Shown here: positions 36,302-45,084 of the stretch, piece after piece
Numbering within the stretch: the first letter of the stretch is position 1
How the letters are laid out: each line of letters starts with the position of its first letter
Assembly: GCA_021805865.1 (NCBI GenBank)
Contig: JAJZDX010000001.1
Coordinates: 62,001-126,000, forward strand
Direction: 5' to 3'
DNA: 64,000 bases
DNA from: Pseudomonadota bacterium
GTDB taxonomy: Bacteria > Pseudomonadota > Gammaproteobacteria > Steroidobacterales > Steroidobacteraceae
Notes under the pieces: generated by a model
The model's input: the letters and a program-made list of their open reading frames with translations, nothing else
What the model was told of the DNA's origin: nothing
The model's database searches: none
Program-made: the position numbers and the translations under genes

Positions 36302-37354
36302 ATGCGTGACAGGCGCCGCAAAGCCAATTCCTGGGACATCGCCCACCTGGCCGGCGTTTCCCAGTCGACCGTCTCCCGCGCCCTGCGCGGCGATCCGATG
36401 GTCTCCGCCGCCACGCGGGAGCGCATCCTGGATGTGGCCCGCCAGCTCAATTACCACGTCGATAAGAATGCCTCCAGCCTGCGCCGGCAGCACACCGGTA
36501 CCCTGGCGCTGCTTTTCTTCGAGGATCCCACGGCCGACGACTCGGCCATCAATCCGTTCTTCCACTCCATGCTGGGCTCGATCATCCGGGCCTGTTCCCG
36601 GCAGGGCTACGATCTTCTGGTCTCCTTCCAGGACCTGCTGCGCGACTGGCTGGCCGATTACGAGGACAGCCACAAGGCCGATGGCATCATCCTGCTCGGC
36701 TACGGCGACTATCTGGCATATCGCAACCGGCTGGAGGCTTTGATCGAGCATGGCGCGCACTTGGTGCGCTGGGGGCAGGTGCTGCCCGATCACCCCGGGG
36801 TGTCGATCGGCTGTGACAACCCGGCCGGCGGACGGCTGGCCGCCGAGCATCTGTTGCGTCTGGGCCGCAGACGCCTCGCGTTCATCGGCGAGGTCGCCCC
36901 GTCGGCGCCCGAAATGGAGGATCGCTACCGCGGCTATCGCGAAGCGCTGATCGAGGCCGGCCTGACGCCGGACCCGAGGCTGCAGGTGGCCGCGGTCTCG
37001 ACCGAGTCCTCGGGGAGCGAGGGCTTGCGGACACTGCTTGCCCGCGGAGTACCGTTCGATGCCCTCTTCGGCGCCAGCGATCTCATTGCCATCGGCGCAT
37101 TGAGCGCGCTCAGGGCTGCCGGCCGCCGCGTGCCCGAGGATGTGGCGGTGGTCGGGTTCGACGGCATTCCCATGGGAGCCGTCACTCGCCCCTCGCTCAC
37201 CACAGTCGCGCAGGATACCAAGCGCGCCGGCGAGGCGCTGGTGGCAAGCCTGATCAATCAGATCGACGGACGCCCGGTGGAGAACATGATCCTGCCGCCC
37301 CGGCTGATGGTCCGTGAGTCCTGCGGCGGCGGCGCCACGATCGATCTCGTATGA
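36302..37354 (+). CDS. LacI-family transcriptional regulator of the alpha-glucan locus
   Basis: A 350-aa DNA-binding repressor. The N-terminal helix-turn-helix (residues about 10-56) has the family pattern SWDIAHLAGVSQSTVSRALRG followed by the hinge helix ending in LNYHVDKNASSLR. The remainder is a periplasmic-binding-protein-like effector domain ending with FDGIPMGAVTRPSLTTV and a terminal PPRLMVRES, typical of SalR/MalR-like members. It most likely binds the TACGTA sites in this locus and responds to maltose, glucose or a derivative; that is inferred from proximity. The ATG at 36302 is used because the protein then starts just before the HTH; an upstream in-frame ATG at 36227 adds 25 unlikely residues. 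Confidence 0.92.
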   Translation: MRDRRRKANSWDIAHLAGVSQSTVSRALRGDPMVSAATRERILDVARQLNYHVDKNASSLRRQHTGTLALLFFEDPTADDSAINPFFHSMLGSIIRACSRQGYDLLVSFQDLLRDWLADYEDSHKADGIILLGYGDYLAYRNRLEALIEHGAHLVRWGQVLPDHPGVSIGCDNPAGGRLAAEHLLRLGRRRLAFIGEVAPSAPEMEDRYRGYREALIEAGLTPDPRLQVAAVSTESSGSEGLRTLLARGVPFDALFGASDLIAIGALSALRAAGRRVPEDVAVVGFDGIPMGAVTRPSLTTVAQDTKRAGEALVASLINQIDGRPVENMILPPRLMVRESCGGGATIDLV

Positions 37355-37439
37355 AGCCCGGGTCGGACTGCTGCGCTCATCCCACCCTGGAACTCCCCCT
37401 CCGGCGGCGGACACTCGCCTGTGCCCATGGTGCATGCTC

Positions 37440-37922
37440 ATGACTCATACCTACCTGTTCGAGCCGGGAATATGGACGGGCACCGGAACGTTCTGGAGGG
37501 AGGACGGGGAGCCGTTGCTGGCGCAGTGCCGGACGGAGGTGGCGCATCAGGGCGATTGCTGGCTGATCTGCGCCACGCTGAAAGTGCTGGGCGCACCGCC
37601 CGTGGAATTCCTCACCGCCTGCCAGATTGAGCCGCCCGGCCGAAAAAAAGGAGCGTGTCTGAAGTGGACGTCGGAAAACGCCACGCTCGGCAAGCTGCAG
37701 GGAACGTACTCGGTGCTGGAAAGCTGCATCGTATCGGTCTACCGGTGCAGCGCTTCGGGCTACCACGGCGCCGAGCACTACGGGCGGATCGACGCCGAGC
37801 ACTATCGGGCCGCGGGGGTGCTGCTGCTCGAGGAGCGGCGCCTGTCCTCGTGGGAGCTGCTGCTCACACGCGAAAGAGCAGCTGCGTCGTCGGCAGATAG
37901 TGATCGACCAGCAGCGCCGTGA
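37440..37922 (+). CDS. Hypothetical protein downstream of lacI
   Basis: A 160-aa protein I do not recognise. The body reads like a small beta-rich domain ([20 protein letters not shown], then alternating polar and hydrophobic strands), which could be a calycin or lipocalin-like barrel; this is a guess. It has four or more cysteines and no signal peptide. ATGs at 37434 and 37440 are both possible. The last 59 bases overlap the 3' end of the convergent cyoE gene, and the final 20 residues are alanine/serine-rich, unlike the rest. This suggests either a stop-codon loss or a frameshift extending the reading frame. It lies 85 bp after lacI in the same direction. Confidence 0.5.
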   Translation: MTHTYLFEPGIWTGTGTFWREDGEPLLAQCRTEVAHQGDCWLICATLKVLGAPPVEFLTACQIEPPGRKKGACLKWTSENATLGKLQGTYSVLESCIVSVYRCSASGYHGAEHYGRIDAEHYRAAGVLLLEERRLSSWELLLTRERAAASSADSDRPAAP

Positions 37923-38781
37923 ACAGCCACATCAGGTAGCTGATCGAGTAGCGGAACAGGCGCATCGGCAGCTGCGGCCGGGGTCTGAGCTTGAGCCGGA
38001 CGGCGTAATAGAGAAAGCGCGCGTCGAGCACGAGCACGCAGGCGAGGTAGATGAGGCCGCTCATGCCGGTGATGAACGGCAGCAGCGTCACCAGCACCAG
38101 CAGCACTGAATACAACAATATCTGCAGGCGCGTGTGCTCCACACCGTGCGTGACCGGCAGCATCGGAATCCGGGCGCGGGCGTACTCGTCCTTGCGCGCG
38201 ATGGCGAGCGCCCAGAAATGCGGCGGCGTCCACACGAAGATGATGAGAAAGAGCAGCAGCGCGTGCGGATCGACGGTGTTGGTCACCGCCGCCCAGCCGA
38301 GCACCGGCGGTGCCGCACCCGCCGCTCCGCCGATCACGATGTTCTGCGGGGTGGCGCGCTTGAGCCAGGCGGTGTAGATGACCGCATAGCCGATGAGCGA
38401 CATGAAAGTCAGCATCGCCGTCAGCGGATTGACCAGGAACGACAGAATCATCATGGCCAGCACGCCGAGCACCGCGGCGAACAGCAGCGCATTGCGCTCC
38501 GTGAGCTGCCCTCTGGGCAGCGGCCGCGAGCGCGTGCGCGTCATCTGCTCATCGATGCGCCGGTCGAGGACGTGATTGATGGCCGCCGCGCACGCCGCGG
38601 CGAGGCCGATGCCGAGCGTGCCGAACAGCGCGGCGCGCAGCGGCGGCCAGCCGGGGCTTGCGAGCAGCGTGCCGACAAGCGCAGTGAACGTGATGAGCGC
38701 GCAGATCCGCGGCTTGGTGAGCTCCAGATATCGACGCCAGAACGTGGGTCCGGCGGCCGCCAATTGCGATATCGTCTGCAC
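37864..38781 (-). CDS. cyoE: Protoheme IX farnesyltransferase (heme O synthase)
   Basis: CyoE/CtaB transfers a farnesyl group to heme b, giving heme O, the precursor of heme A for the aa3 oxidase nearby. The 305-aa UbiA-superfamily membrane protein has about nine hydrophobic segments. The first aspartate-rich motif is [20 protein letters not shown] (near residue 68); the second lies in the [16 protein letters not shown] loop region, and [11 protein letters not shown] is a heme O synthase signature. It follows ctaA by 16 bp and its 3' end overlaps the convergent hypothetical gene. Confidence 0.95.
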   Translation of the reverse strand: MQTISQLAAAGPTFWRRYLELTKPRICALITFTALVGTLLASPGWPPLRAALFGTLGIGLAAACAAAINHVLDRRIDEQMTRTRSRPLPRGQLTERNALLFAAVLGVLAMMILSFLVNPLTAMLTFMSLIGYAVIYTAWLKRATPQNIVIGGAAGAAPPVLGWAAVTNTVDPHALLLFLIIFVWTPPHFWALAIARKDEYARARIPMLPVTHGVEHTRLQILLYSVLLVLVTLLPFITGMSGLIYLACVLVLDARFLYYAVRLKLRPRPQLPMRLFRYSISYLMWLFTALLVDHYLPTTQLLFRV

Positions 38782-38797
38782 TAGACTCGTCCCGCCC

Positions 38798-39910
38798 TTA
38801 CGTCCGCGCGGCGCGCAGCGAGCGCAACTTGTACACGAGCGCGAGCGCCGCCATCAGCAGCAGCGCCGCCCCGGCGGTATGCGCCGTGGTGAGCCCCAGT
38901 GGGAAGGACTTCAGCACCATGAAAATCCCGATGGCGAGCTGCAGGATGAGAGCCGCCAGCACCGCATAGGCATACGCGCACGCCTCGAGCAGCGCCCGCC
39001 GGCGGATGACATACACCGATGCCGCCCCCAATGCCACAGTCACCGCGAGCGCCCCCAGGCGGTGCGCCAGTTGGATCGCCACGCGAGCCGCGCTCGGGAG
39101 GATGCCGCCCTGGAAATCGGCCGAGATGCCCCGCCACAGCACAAAGGCCTGGCGAAAGTCGGCATGGGGCCACCATGCGCCGTTGCAGGTGGGAAAATCC
39201 GGGCAGGCGTACGCGGCGTAATTGGCGCTGGTCCAGGCCCCGAGAAAGAACTGAACGCCGAGCACAATGAGGCCCAGAACGGACAGCCGGTATGCCAGGC
39301 GCAGCGCTTCGGCCGCCGCGGGCGAGTCGCGCAGCGACGCTCGACCACGCGGGCTGCGTGCACCGGAGGCGTCGCCGGCCGGGATGGCCGGTGGACTTTT
39401 CCCGCCACCGTCCGCGGCGCCGGAGCGCTGCAGCGTCAGCCACATCCACCACAACAGCGCGAGCGTGATCATCCCGAAGATCAGGTGCGCCGTCACGATG
39501 AGCGGATTCAGCAGCCAGGTCACGGTGAGCATGCCGAGCAGGACCTGCGCGATCACGGTGGCGAACAGCGCCACTGCATAGCCCCTTGCGACGATCCGTC
39601 CCCGCGAGGCGATGGCCAGCGCCGTGATCACGAGGATGACGAGGCCCAGCACGCCCGCCGCATACCGGTGAATCATCTCGTGCCAGGCCCGCTCGACACC
39701 GAGTGGACGGCCCGGGAAGCGGGCCTGGGCGGCCGGGCTGTCCGCCGCGCCCAGGGGCGTGAGGTGCCCGTGGCACTGCGGCCAGTCCGGGCAGCGGATG
39801 CCCGCATTCGTCAATCGGGTGAATGCGCCGAGGAGAATGACGACGACGCACAGCAGCACCCCGGCGAGCGACAGGGCTCGAAGCCAGCGTTCGATGGCTG
39901 CGGGGATCAA
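38798..39910 (-). CDS. ctaA: Heme A synthase
   Basis: CtaA/Cox15 oxidises the C8 methyl of heme O to a formyl group, making heme A. The 370-aa membrane protein has eight hydrophobic segments in two halves. Heme-ligating histidines are visible in [28 protein letters not shown] and TTAHTAGA. Each half has a cysteine pair in an extracytoplasmic loop: [10 protein letters not shown] and [11 protein letters not shown] stretch of low similarity (about residues 180-205, Gly/Pro/Arg-rich) is an insert in the mid-loop. It precedes cyoE by 16 bp. Upstream lies a 227-bp gap before surf1 with a palindromic repeat. Confidence 0.94.
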   Translation of the reverse strand: MIPAAIERWLRALSLAGVLLCVVVILLGAFTRLTNAGIRCPDWPQCHGHLTPLGAADSPAAQARFPGRPLGVERAWHEMIHRYAAGVLGLVILVITALAIASRGRIVARGYAVALFATVIAQVLLGMLTVTWLLNPLIVTAHLIFGMITLALLWWMWLTLQRSGAADGGGKSPPAIPAGDASGARSPRGRASLRDSPAAAEALRLAYRLSVLGLIVLGVQFFLGAWTSANYAAYACPDFPTCNGAWWPHADFRQAFVLWRGISADFQGGILPSAARVAIQLAHRLGALAVTVALGAASVYVIRRRALLEACAYAYAVLAALILQLAIGIFMVLKSFPLGLTTAHTAGAALLLMAALALVYKLRSLRAART

Positions 39911-39986
39911 CGTTCAGCTCCGACATCGGCAGAAATACGGATAGACGGGGTCCAGGGTGCGTGATCCTAGCATTGGAGAGGCCCTG

Positions 39987-40105
39987 GGGGCCTGTCCGGC
40001 TCATGACCGCCGTCGCGGGGGCGGCCCAGACCCTCAAACCTCGCTCCCGGCGATTTTTTCCCGTGGCCATTTGCGGCGCATGGTAAGCGCCTGGTACCGG
40101 ACAGG
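39987..40105. repeat. Long-spaced inverted repeat between surf1 and ctaA
   Basis: CCTGTCCGG (39991-39999) and CCGGACAGG (40097-40105) form 9-bp perfect arms 97 bp apart. The left end (GGGGCCTGTC) shares 10 bases with the arms of the element at 6486. A T-run (GATTTTTTCCC) lies between. It may be a decayed member of the same element type. Confidence 0.3.
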
Positions 40106-40137
40106 ATTGCTGAAAAGTGCCGCCATGAGGCGGCCGC

Positions 40138-40872
40138 TCAGGACGGCACCCGCTTCAGGCCCAGCGCGCCCCAGATGACCAGCGCCGCCGCGGCGAACGC
40201 CCACCATTGGATGGCGTACCCCCAGTTCTCCAGGGCCGGCATGCCCGGAAGACGCCAGTCCCGCTCATAGCCATTGGGCGCGGCGGGATCGAGCAGCAGG
40301 ATGCGTGGGTCCACCGGGCGGCCAAGGGAGGCGCTGAGCTCCGCCACCGTGGGAAAGCTGGTCACCTTGGGCCACTGGTTGCCGGAAGGCGGGGGTGCGC
40401 GCCCGAATGAAAGCCCCGGCGCCGGCAGGCGCCCCACCCGTCCGGTCACGCTCACCGAACCGCTGCTCTTGAGCGAGACGCCGGGCAGGCGGGCGCGGTT
40501 TCCCGTGAATGGCACCCATCCCCGGTCGATGAGTACGGTGTCTCCGTGGGCACGGCGCAGGGGGGTGAGCACCTGGTAGCCGTCCTGGCCTCGGTGGATG
40601 CTATTGTCGAGCAGGAACTGATGTGCGCCATCATAGCTTCCGGTGAGGCTGACGCGCTGATAGAGAGGCACTTGTGTCAGCGGCACCCACGCCAGCGCCA
40701 CCACCTGATCGGCGCCACGCTGAAAGCGCTCGAACTCGACCTCACGGGCATCTCCCACCCGCCACTGCCAGCGGCCGAGAGCGACAAAGACGGCCGCGAG
40801 CACGAACATCAAGCTCGTCAGGGCGATGGAAGGCGCGAACACGCGGCCCCCGAGTCTCAACCGAAAAGCCAT
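40138..40872 (-). CDS. SURF1/Shy1-family cytochrome oxidase assembly protein
   Basis: A 244-aa inner-membrane protein that helps insert heme A into subunit I of the aa3 oxidase. It has one membrane helix near each end (about residues 16-36 and 220-240) and a periplasmic domain between them, the standard SURF1 plan. Signatures are LGRWQWRVGDA near residue 32, the FLLDNSIHRGQDGYQVLTPL block, VLIDRGWVPF, and the end ENWGYAIQWWAFAAAALVIW. It is divergent from the DUF2909 gene by 30 bp and belongs with the oxidase cluster. Confidence 0.92.
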   Translation of the reverse strand: MAFRLRLGGRVFAPSIALTSLMFVLAAVFVALGRWQWRVGDAREVEFERFQRGADQVVALAWVPLTQVPLYQRVSLTGSYDGAHQFLLDNSIHRGQDGYQVLTPLRRAHGDTVLIDRGWVPFTGNRARLPGVSLKSSGSVSVTGRVGRLPAPGLSFGRAPPPSGNQWPKVTSFPTVAELSASLGRPVDPRILLLDPAAPNGYERDWRLPGMPALENWGYAIQWWAFAAAALVIWGALGLKRVPS

Positions 40873-40890
40873 GCTGCTGATTTAACGCGG

Positions 40891-40896
40891 TACAAT
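40891..40896 (+). promoter_or_regulatory. -10 element TACAAT six bases before the DUF2909 start
   Basis: TACAAT is followed by CGGGCG and then the ATG, exactly the same 6-bp spacing as at mnmG. This again predicts transcription beginning at the start codon. No clear -35 was seen. Confidence 0.5.
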
Positions 40897-40902
40897 CGGG
40901 CG

Positions 40903-41127
40903 ATGCCACCCTTGTTCCGGCTGCTGATCATTGTTGCGCTCGCCGCCATCATCGCGAGCCTGGGCTCGGCACTGTTTCACCTCTCGCGCGGCACCGGCGA
41001 GGAGGACTCGCGCAAGATGGCTCGCGCGCTGACGATCCGCATCGCACTGTCATTGGGGCTGTTCGCGCTGCTCATGATCGCCTGGTACGCGGGGCTGATC
41101 GCGCCGCAAGCCGTCATACCGCACTGA
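40903..41127 (+). CDS. DUF2909 twin-transmembrane small protein
   Basis: A 74-aa protein with two membrane helices (about residues 5-25 and 42-66) joined by a short charged loop containing RGTGEEDSRKMARAL. This is the DUF2909 family, found almost always between coxC and surf1 in beta- and gammaproteobacteria and presumed to aid oxidase assembly; its role is unproven. The gene is oriented opposite to all its oxidase neighbours, being divergent from surf1 and convergent with coxC, as seen in many relatives. Confidence 0.87.
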   Translation: MPPLFRLLIIVALAAIIASLGSALFHLSRGTGEEDSRKMARALTIRIALSLGLFALLMIAWYAGLIAPQAVIPH

Positions 41128-41188
41128 TCGAATCAATCAGCTGCGCGGCGCACCGGGGAAGCGGCCGATCAACTCCGCACATGAGTCC

Positions 41189-42067
41189 TCAAAGCCAATA
41201 GACGAAAATAAACAGACAAAGCCACACGACGTCGACGAAGTGCCAGTACCAGGCGACCGCCTCGAAGGCGAAGTGGCGCTCCGGCGTGAAATGCCCGCGC
41301 ATCACGCGCAGCCAGATCACCACCAGCATGATCGCTCCGATGGTCACATGCAGACCGTGGAAGCCGGTGAGCATGAAGAACGTCGTGCCGTAGATCCCGG
41401 TCGTCAGCTTCAGGTTCATGCGGGTGTAGGCCCCGATGTACTCGTGGGCCTGCAGCGCGACGAAGGTGAATCCCAGGAGAAACGTCAAGGCGAGGAACAC
41501 CTTCAGCCGGCCGCGCTTGCCGCTGCGCAGCGCATGATGAGCGATGGTGATGGTGAGGCCGCTCGTCAGCAGGATCAGGGTGTTCAGCGCGGCGATGCCC
41601 GTCGGGCTCATCGCCTCGAAGTGCTCACCGCCGAGGTGCCCCGGTCCGTTGGTCGGCCATGTTGCCTCGTAATGCGGCCAAAGCAGGAAGTTGGTGAGCG
41701 CCTTGACGCCCTGTCCGCCCAGCCATGGCACCGCGAACATGCGCGCGTAGAACAGCGCGCCGAAGAAAGCGGCGAAGAACATCACCTCGGAGAAAATGAA
41801 CCACATCATCGCCAGGCGGAACGAGCGGTCCACCCGCAGGTTGTAAACCCCCTTCTGGTTCTCGCCTATGACCGTGGCGAACCAGCCGATGAACAGGAAT
41901 ATCAGCAGCAGCGGCCCCGGCAGCAGCGACCACGCCGACGTCACCCCGTCGAGGAACAGCACCGCTCCCAGCATCAGGCAAAACAGCGCCAGGGCGGCGA
42001 CGATCGGCCAGGGACTGCCGTGGGGCACGTAGTAGTTGCTGTCGGCGTGTGCGTGTGCGTCTGTCAT
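41189..42067 (-). CDS. coxC: Cytochrome c oxidase subunit III
   Basis: Subunit III of the aa3 oxidase, an inner-membrane protein with seven predicted helices (292 aa) that stabilises proton uptake to subunit I. Signatures: YYVPHGSPWPIVAALALF near the start, MWFIFSEVMFFAAFFGALFYAR with the conserved glutamate, TTFFMLTGFHGLHVTIG, and the end VAWYWHFVDVVWLCLFIFVYWL. It follows the small membrane protein gene by only 34 bp. In most relatives cox11/ctaG stands between them; that gene is missing here. Confidence 0.96.
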   Translation of the reverse strand: MTDAHAHADSNYYVPHGSPWPIVAALALFCLMLGAVLFLDGVTSAWSLLPGPLLLIFLFIGWFATVIGENQKGVYNLRVDRSFRLAMMWFIFSEVMFFAAFFGALFYARMFAVPWLGGQGVKALTNFLLWPHYEATWPTNGPGHLGGEHFEAMSPTGIAALNTLILLTSGLTITIAHHALRSGKRGRLKVFLALTFLLGFTFVALQAHEYIGAYTRMNLKLTTGIYGTTFFMLTGFHGLHVTIGAIMLVVIWLRVMRGHFTPERHFAFEAVAWYWHFVDVVWLCLFIFVYWL

Positions 42068-42101
42068 AGGGCGCCTTTCGTGGCCGTGTCCGCCAGGTCG
42101 T

Positions 42102-42254
42102 TCACCGGTGCATCCGGATCGTCATGTAGATCATGTAGCCGAAATAGATCCCGAGCACGATGAGCCAGACGACCCAGGCGGTGCGCCGGATTCCTCGGCG
42201 CTGCTCGGCGGAGACCCCCCGGGGCGTCTGCCGCGGGGAAGGTATCGAGCTCAT
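42102..42254 (-). CDS. 50-aa single-pass membrane protein of the oxidase cluster
   Basis: A short gene between coxA and coxC. The 50-aa product has a basic N-terminal half (about residues 8-25, with RRGIRR) and one hydrophobic helix (TAWVVWLIVLGIYFGYMIYM). It has the place and form of the small cytochrome oxidase assembly proteins described near coxA in proteobacteria. A GAGGGG ribosome binding site, which includes bases of the coxA stop region, lies 8 bp before the ATG, so translation is likely coupled to coxA. Its role is inferred from position. Confidence 0.75.
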   Translation of the reverse strand: MSSIPSPRQTPRGVSAEQRRGIRRTAWVVWLIVLGIYFGYMIYMTIRMHR

Positions 42255-42266
42255 GCGCGCGGCCCC

Positions 42267-43871
42267 TCAGTGCTCGGCACCGTGTGCGAGCATCGCCTCC
42301 GACGGTGGGCTCTGCCAGGAGTGATACGGCGCCGGCGAAGGCAGCTCCCACTCCAGGCCGCGGGCGCCGTCCCAGGGCCTCGCCTCGGCCGGCTTGCCGG
42401 CGCGGACGCACCTCCAGATGATGTATGGGAACAGCAGCTGCGAGGCGCCGAACACGAATCCGCCGATGGAGGAGACCATGTTCCAGTCGGTGAACTGCGG
42501 AGCGTAGTCGGCGATGCGGCGCGGCATACCGGCGAGGCCGAGGAAGTGCTGCGGGAAGAACAGCACGTTCACGGAGATGACCGACAGCCAGAAGTGCCAT
42601 TTCGCGAGCCGCATGTCGTACATCCGCCCGCTCCACTTGGGCAGCCAGTAGTAGATCGCCCCTATGATGGCGAACACCGCTCCCGGCACCAGCACGTAAT
42701 GGAAGTGCGCGACCACGAAGTAGGTACCGTGGTACTGGTAGTCGGACGGCACCAAGGCGAGCATCAGGCCCGAGAAGCCGCCGATGGTGAACAGGAACAG
42801 GAACGCCACCGCGAACAGCATCGGGGGCTCGAACGACAGCGAGCCTCTCCACATGGTCGCCGTCCAGTTGAACACCTTCACGCCCGTCGGCACCGCGATC
42901 AGCATGGTCGAGAGCATGAAGAACAGCTGCGCGGCCACCGGCATCCCCACGGTGAACATGTGGTGGCCCCAGACGATGAACGACAGGAAGGCGATGGAAG
43001 CGGTGGCGTACACCATGGCCTCGTAGCCGAACAGGGGCTTGCGCGAGAAAGCGGGGATGATCTCGGAGATCACGCCGAAGGCGGGCAGGATGAGGATGTA
43101 GACCTCCGGATGGCCGAAGAACCAGAAGATGTGCATGAACATCACCGGGTCGCCGCCGCCGGCCGCATTGAAGAAGCTGGTGCCGAAGAAATGATCGGTG
43201 AGCAGCATGGTCACCGCGCCGGCGAGCACCGGCATGACCGCGATCAGCAGGTAGGCGGTGATCAGCCACGCCCACACGAACAGCGGCATGCGCAGCAGGG
43301 TCATTCCCGGGGCGCGCAGGTTCATGATGGTCACGATGATGTTGATCGCGCCCAGGATCGAGGAGATGCCGAGCAGGTGGATGGCGAATATCACCATCGG
43401 GAAGGAAGCTCCGAACTGCTCCATCAGCGGCGGATACATGGTCCAGCCGCCGGCCGGGGCGCCGCCCGGCACGAAGAACGAGCTCACGAGCAGCGCGCCG
43501 GCGAACGGCAGGATCCAGAAGCTCAGATTGTTCAGGCGCGGCAGCGCCATGTCCGGGGCGCCGATCTGCATCGGGATCATCCAGTTGGCGAGACCCACCC
43601 ACGCCGGCATCACCGCGCCGAAGATCATCAGCAGCGCGTGCATGGTCACCAGGGAGTTGTACACCCCGGGGTCGAACAGCTCCATCCCGGACTTGAACAG
43701 CTGCGCCCGGATGGCCATGGCCGCCGCGCCGCCGAGGAAGAACATGACCCCGGAGAAGATCAGGTACATCGTGCCGATGTCCTTGTGGTTGGTGGCGAAC
43801 ACCCAGCGCCGCCAGCCGTGCGGTTTGTGCTCGTGATCTGCGTGGGCGGTGCTCTCGTACGGCTGGTCCAT
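42267..43871 (-). CDS. coxA: Cytochrome c oxidase subunit I (aa3 type)
   Basis: Subunit I reduces oxygen at the heme a3-CuB centre and pumps protons. The 534-aa protein has 12 predicted helices. The ATG at 43871 gives a family-like N-terminus ending in GWRRWVFATNHKDIG. CuB/crosslink region: FFGHPEVYILILPAFG, with the E of the D-channel end and the Tyr-His pair, then GHHMF. Heme ligands appear in TMHALLM and VVAHFHYVL. The D-channel entry asparagine/aspartate segment NWMIPMQIGAPDMALPRLNN is intact. It follows coxB by 58 bp. Confidence 0.97.
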   Translation of the reverse strand: MDQPYESTAHADHEHKPHGWRRWVFATNHKDIGTMYLIFSGVMFFLGGAAAMAIRAQLFKSGMELFDPGVYNSLVTMHALLMIFGAVMPAWVGLANWMIPMQIGAPDMALPRLNNLSFWILPFAGALLVSSFFVPGGAPAGGWTMYPPLMEQFGASFPMVIFAIHLLGISSILGAINIIVTIMNLRAPGMTLLRMPLFVWAWLITAYLLIAVMPVLAGAVTMLLTDHFFGTSFFNAAGGGDPVMFMHIFWFFGHPEVYILILPAFGVISEIIPAFSRKPLFGYEAMVYATASIAFLSFIVWGHHMFTVGMPVAAQLFFMLSTMLIAVPTGVKVFNWTATMWRGSLSFEPPMLFAVAFLFLFTIGGFSGLMLALVPSDYQYHGTYFVVAHFHYVLVPGAVFAIIGAIYYWLPKWSGRMYDMRLAKWHFWLSVISVNVLFFPQHFLGLAGMPRRIADYAPQFTDWNMVSSIGGFVFGASQLLFPYIIWRCVRAGKPAEARPWDGARGLEWELPSPAPYHSWQSPPSEAMLAHGAEH

Positions 43872-43929
43872 GGGACGACCTCTCGAGGACTGTTGGGCTT
43901 TGACGGCTATGGAACTTGGGGAAGCGACC

Positions 43930-45000
43930 TCAGGTGCTGACCGCGGCCGACGTCGATGCCGGCGCACCGGCCGAAGCCTCCTTCCCGGCGGCCTCCTTCT
44001 GCTTCAGCCATGCCTGGAAGGCGGCCGGAGTCACCGCCCGGACCACGATCGGCATGAAGGCGTGGTCGCGGCCGCAGAGCTCGGTGCACTGGCCGCGGTA
44101 CACCCCCGCCTTGGACGGGTTGATGATGAAGGATGCCTGGTTGATGAAGCCGGGGATGGCGTCCTTCTTCACCCCGAGGTCCGGCACCCACCAGGAGTGA
44201 ACCACGTCGACAGAGGTGATGAGCAGGCGGATCTTCTCTCCGACCGGCACCACCAGCTGATGATCGACGCTGAGCAGGTAGTGCGGCACGCTGTTGACGT
44301 TGATGCCGGAATCGAGCATGCGGGCGGCGTCGCTGGCCATCGAGAGCTTGGAGATGATGCTCACGTTGGTGCCGAGGTATTTGTACTGCCAGCCCCACTG
44401 GAAGCCGTTGACGCGGATGCTCAGCTGGGAATTGGTGTTGTTGTTGATCCTCACCAGCAGCCTCGCCGCCGGGAGCGCCATGCCGACCAGGATCAGCACC
44501 GGGATCGCCGTCCAGATGACCTCCACCTTGGCGCTGTGCACCAGGGTCACGTCGGGCACCGCGCCGCGCGACTTGCGGTGGAAGATGAGCGACCAGATCA
44601 TCACTCCAAACACCACCGCGCCGATGCAGACGCAGACCCAGAACGCCATCATGTGCAGGGCGTAGATCCGGGTGCTGACGTTGGTGACGCCGCGCGGCAG
44701 ATTGACCTGCCCCCAGTCCGAGGCGGCGGCCGGCAGCGCGCCGAGCGCGGCGGCGGCGAGGGAGGCGACCCCCGCCAGTTTCCCGAGTCCTGCTCGATTG
44801 GCCGGCCGTTTCCCGAGGCCCCGCGGGGCGCATGTGCGGGTCTCAGAGCCCTCCCGGCCTACTTCCGCTGCGCGGTCCCTGCCCTGCGGAAGCCCAATGA
44901 GGTCATCCCGACCGCCCGTGCGAGGCGGTGTGTCGCACCCCGCGCTGTTGCGGGGGCCGCGCTTGCGCGCGTCATAAATTTCTCCCGGAAATTTATTCAT
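43930..45000 (-). CDS. coxB: Cytochrome c oxidase subunit II
   Basis: Subunit II accepts electrons from cytochrome c at its CuA site. The mature part is normal: two membrane helices (about residues 112-135 and 157-180), then a cupredoxin domain with the CuA ligands in GQCTELCGRDHAFM and an earlier HSWWVPDLG. The N-terminus is abnormal. From the ATG at 45000, about 72 mostly polar and basic residues precede the signal peptide (LAGVASLAAAALGALPAAAS), and no ATG, GTG or TTG lies nearer in frame; the only alternative is a CTG just before the signal. The start codon region also forms a 9-bp hairpin. The true initiation point is therefore uncertain. Confidence 0.93.
   Translation of the reverse strand: MNKFPGEIYDARKRGPRNSAGCDTPPRTGGRDDLIGLPQGRDRAAEVGREGSETRTCAPRGLGKRPANRAGLGKLAGVASLAAAALGALPAAASDWGQVNLPRGVTNVSTRIYALHMMAFWVCVCIGAVVFGVMIWSLIFHRKSRGAVPDVTLVHSAKVEVIWTAIPVLILVGMALPAARLLVRINNNTNSQLSIRVNGFQWGWQYKYLGTNVSIISKLSMASDAARMLDSGINVNSVPHYLLSVDHQLVVPVGEKIRLLITSVDVVHSWWVPDLGVKKDAIPGFINQASFIINPSKAGVYRGQCTELCGRDHAFMPIVVRAVTPAAFQAWLKQKEAAGKEASAGAPASTSAAVST
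44974..44996 (-). promoter_or_regulatory. Hairpin over the coxB initiation region
   Basis: A perfect 9-bp stem (ATAAATTTC with GAAATTTAT) around a 5-base loop begins four bases into the annotated coxB frame. In the mRNA it holds CGGGA, part of a GGGAG ribosome-binding-like sequence, in the loop and buries the ATG of a competing frame (44975). Confidence 0.55.
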
Positions 45001-45084
45001 CGTTGTCTAGCCCCCGACGCGCCGCCTGCGGAATCGCAGGGGGCGCGTGAACCGGTAACCGAACTCGAACCTGCTCCGACTCCG

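Noticed and set aside
42036-43940. A 634-codon open frame on the plus strand opposite coxA and coxC
   Set aside because: Low-complexity, charge-rich translation with no family pattern, antisense to strongly conserved genes; a product of high GC content.
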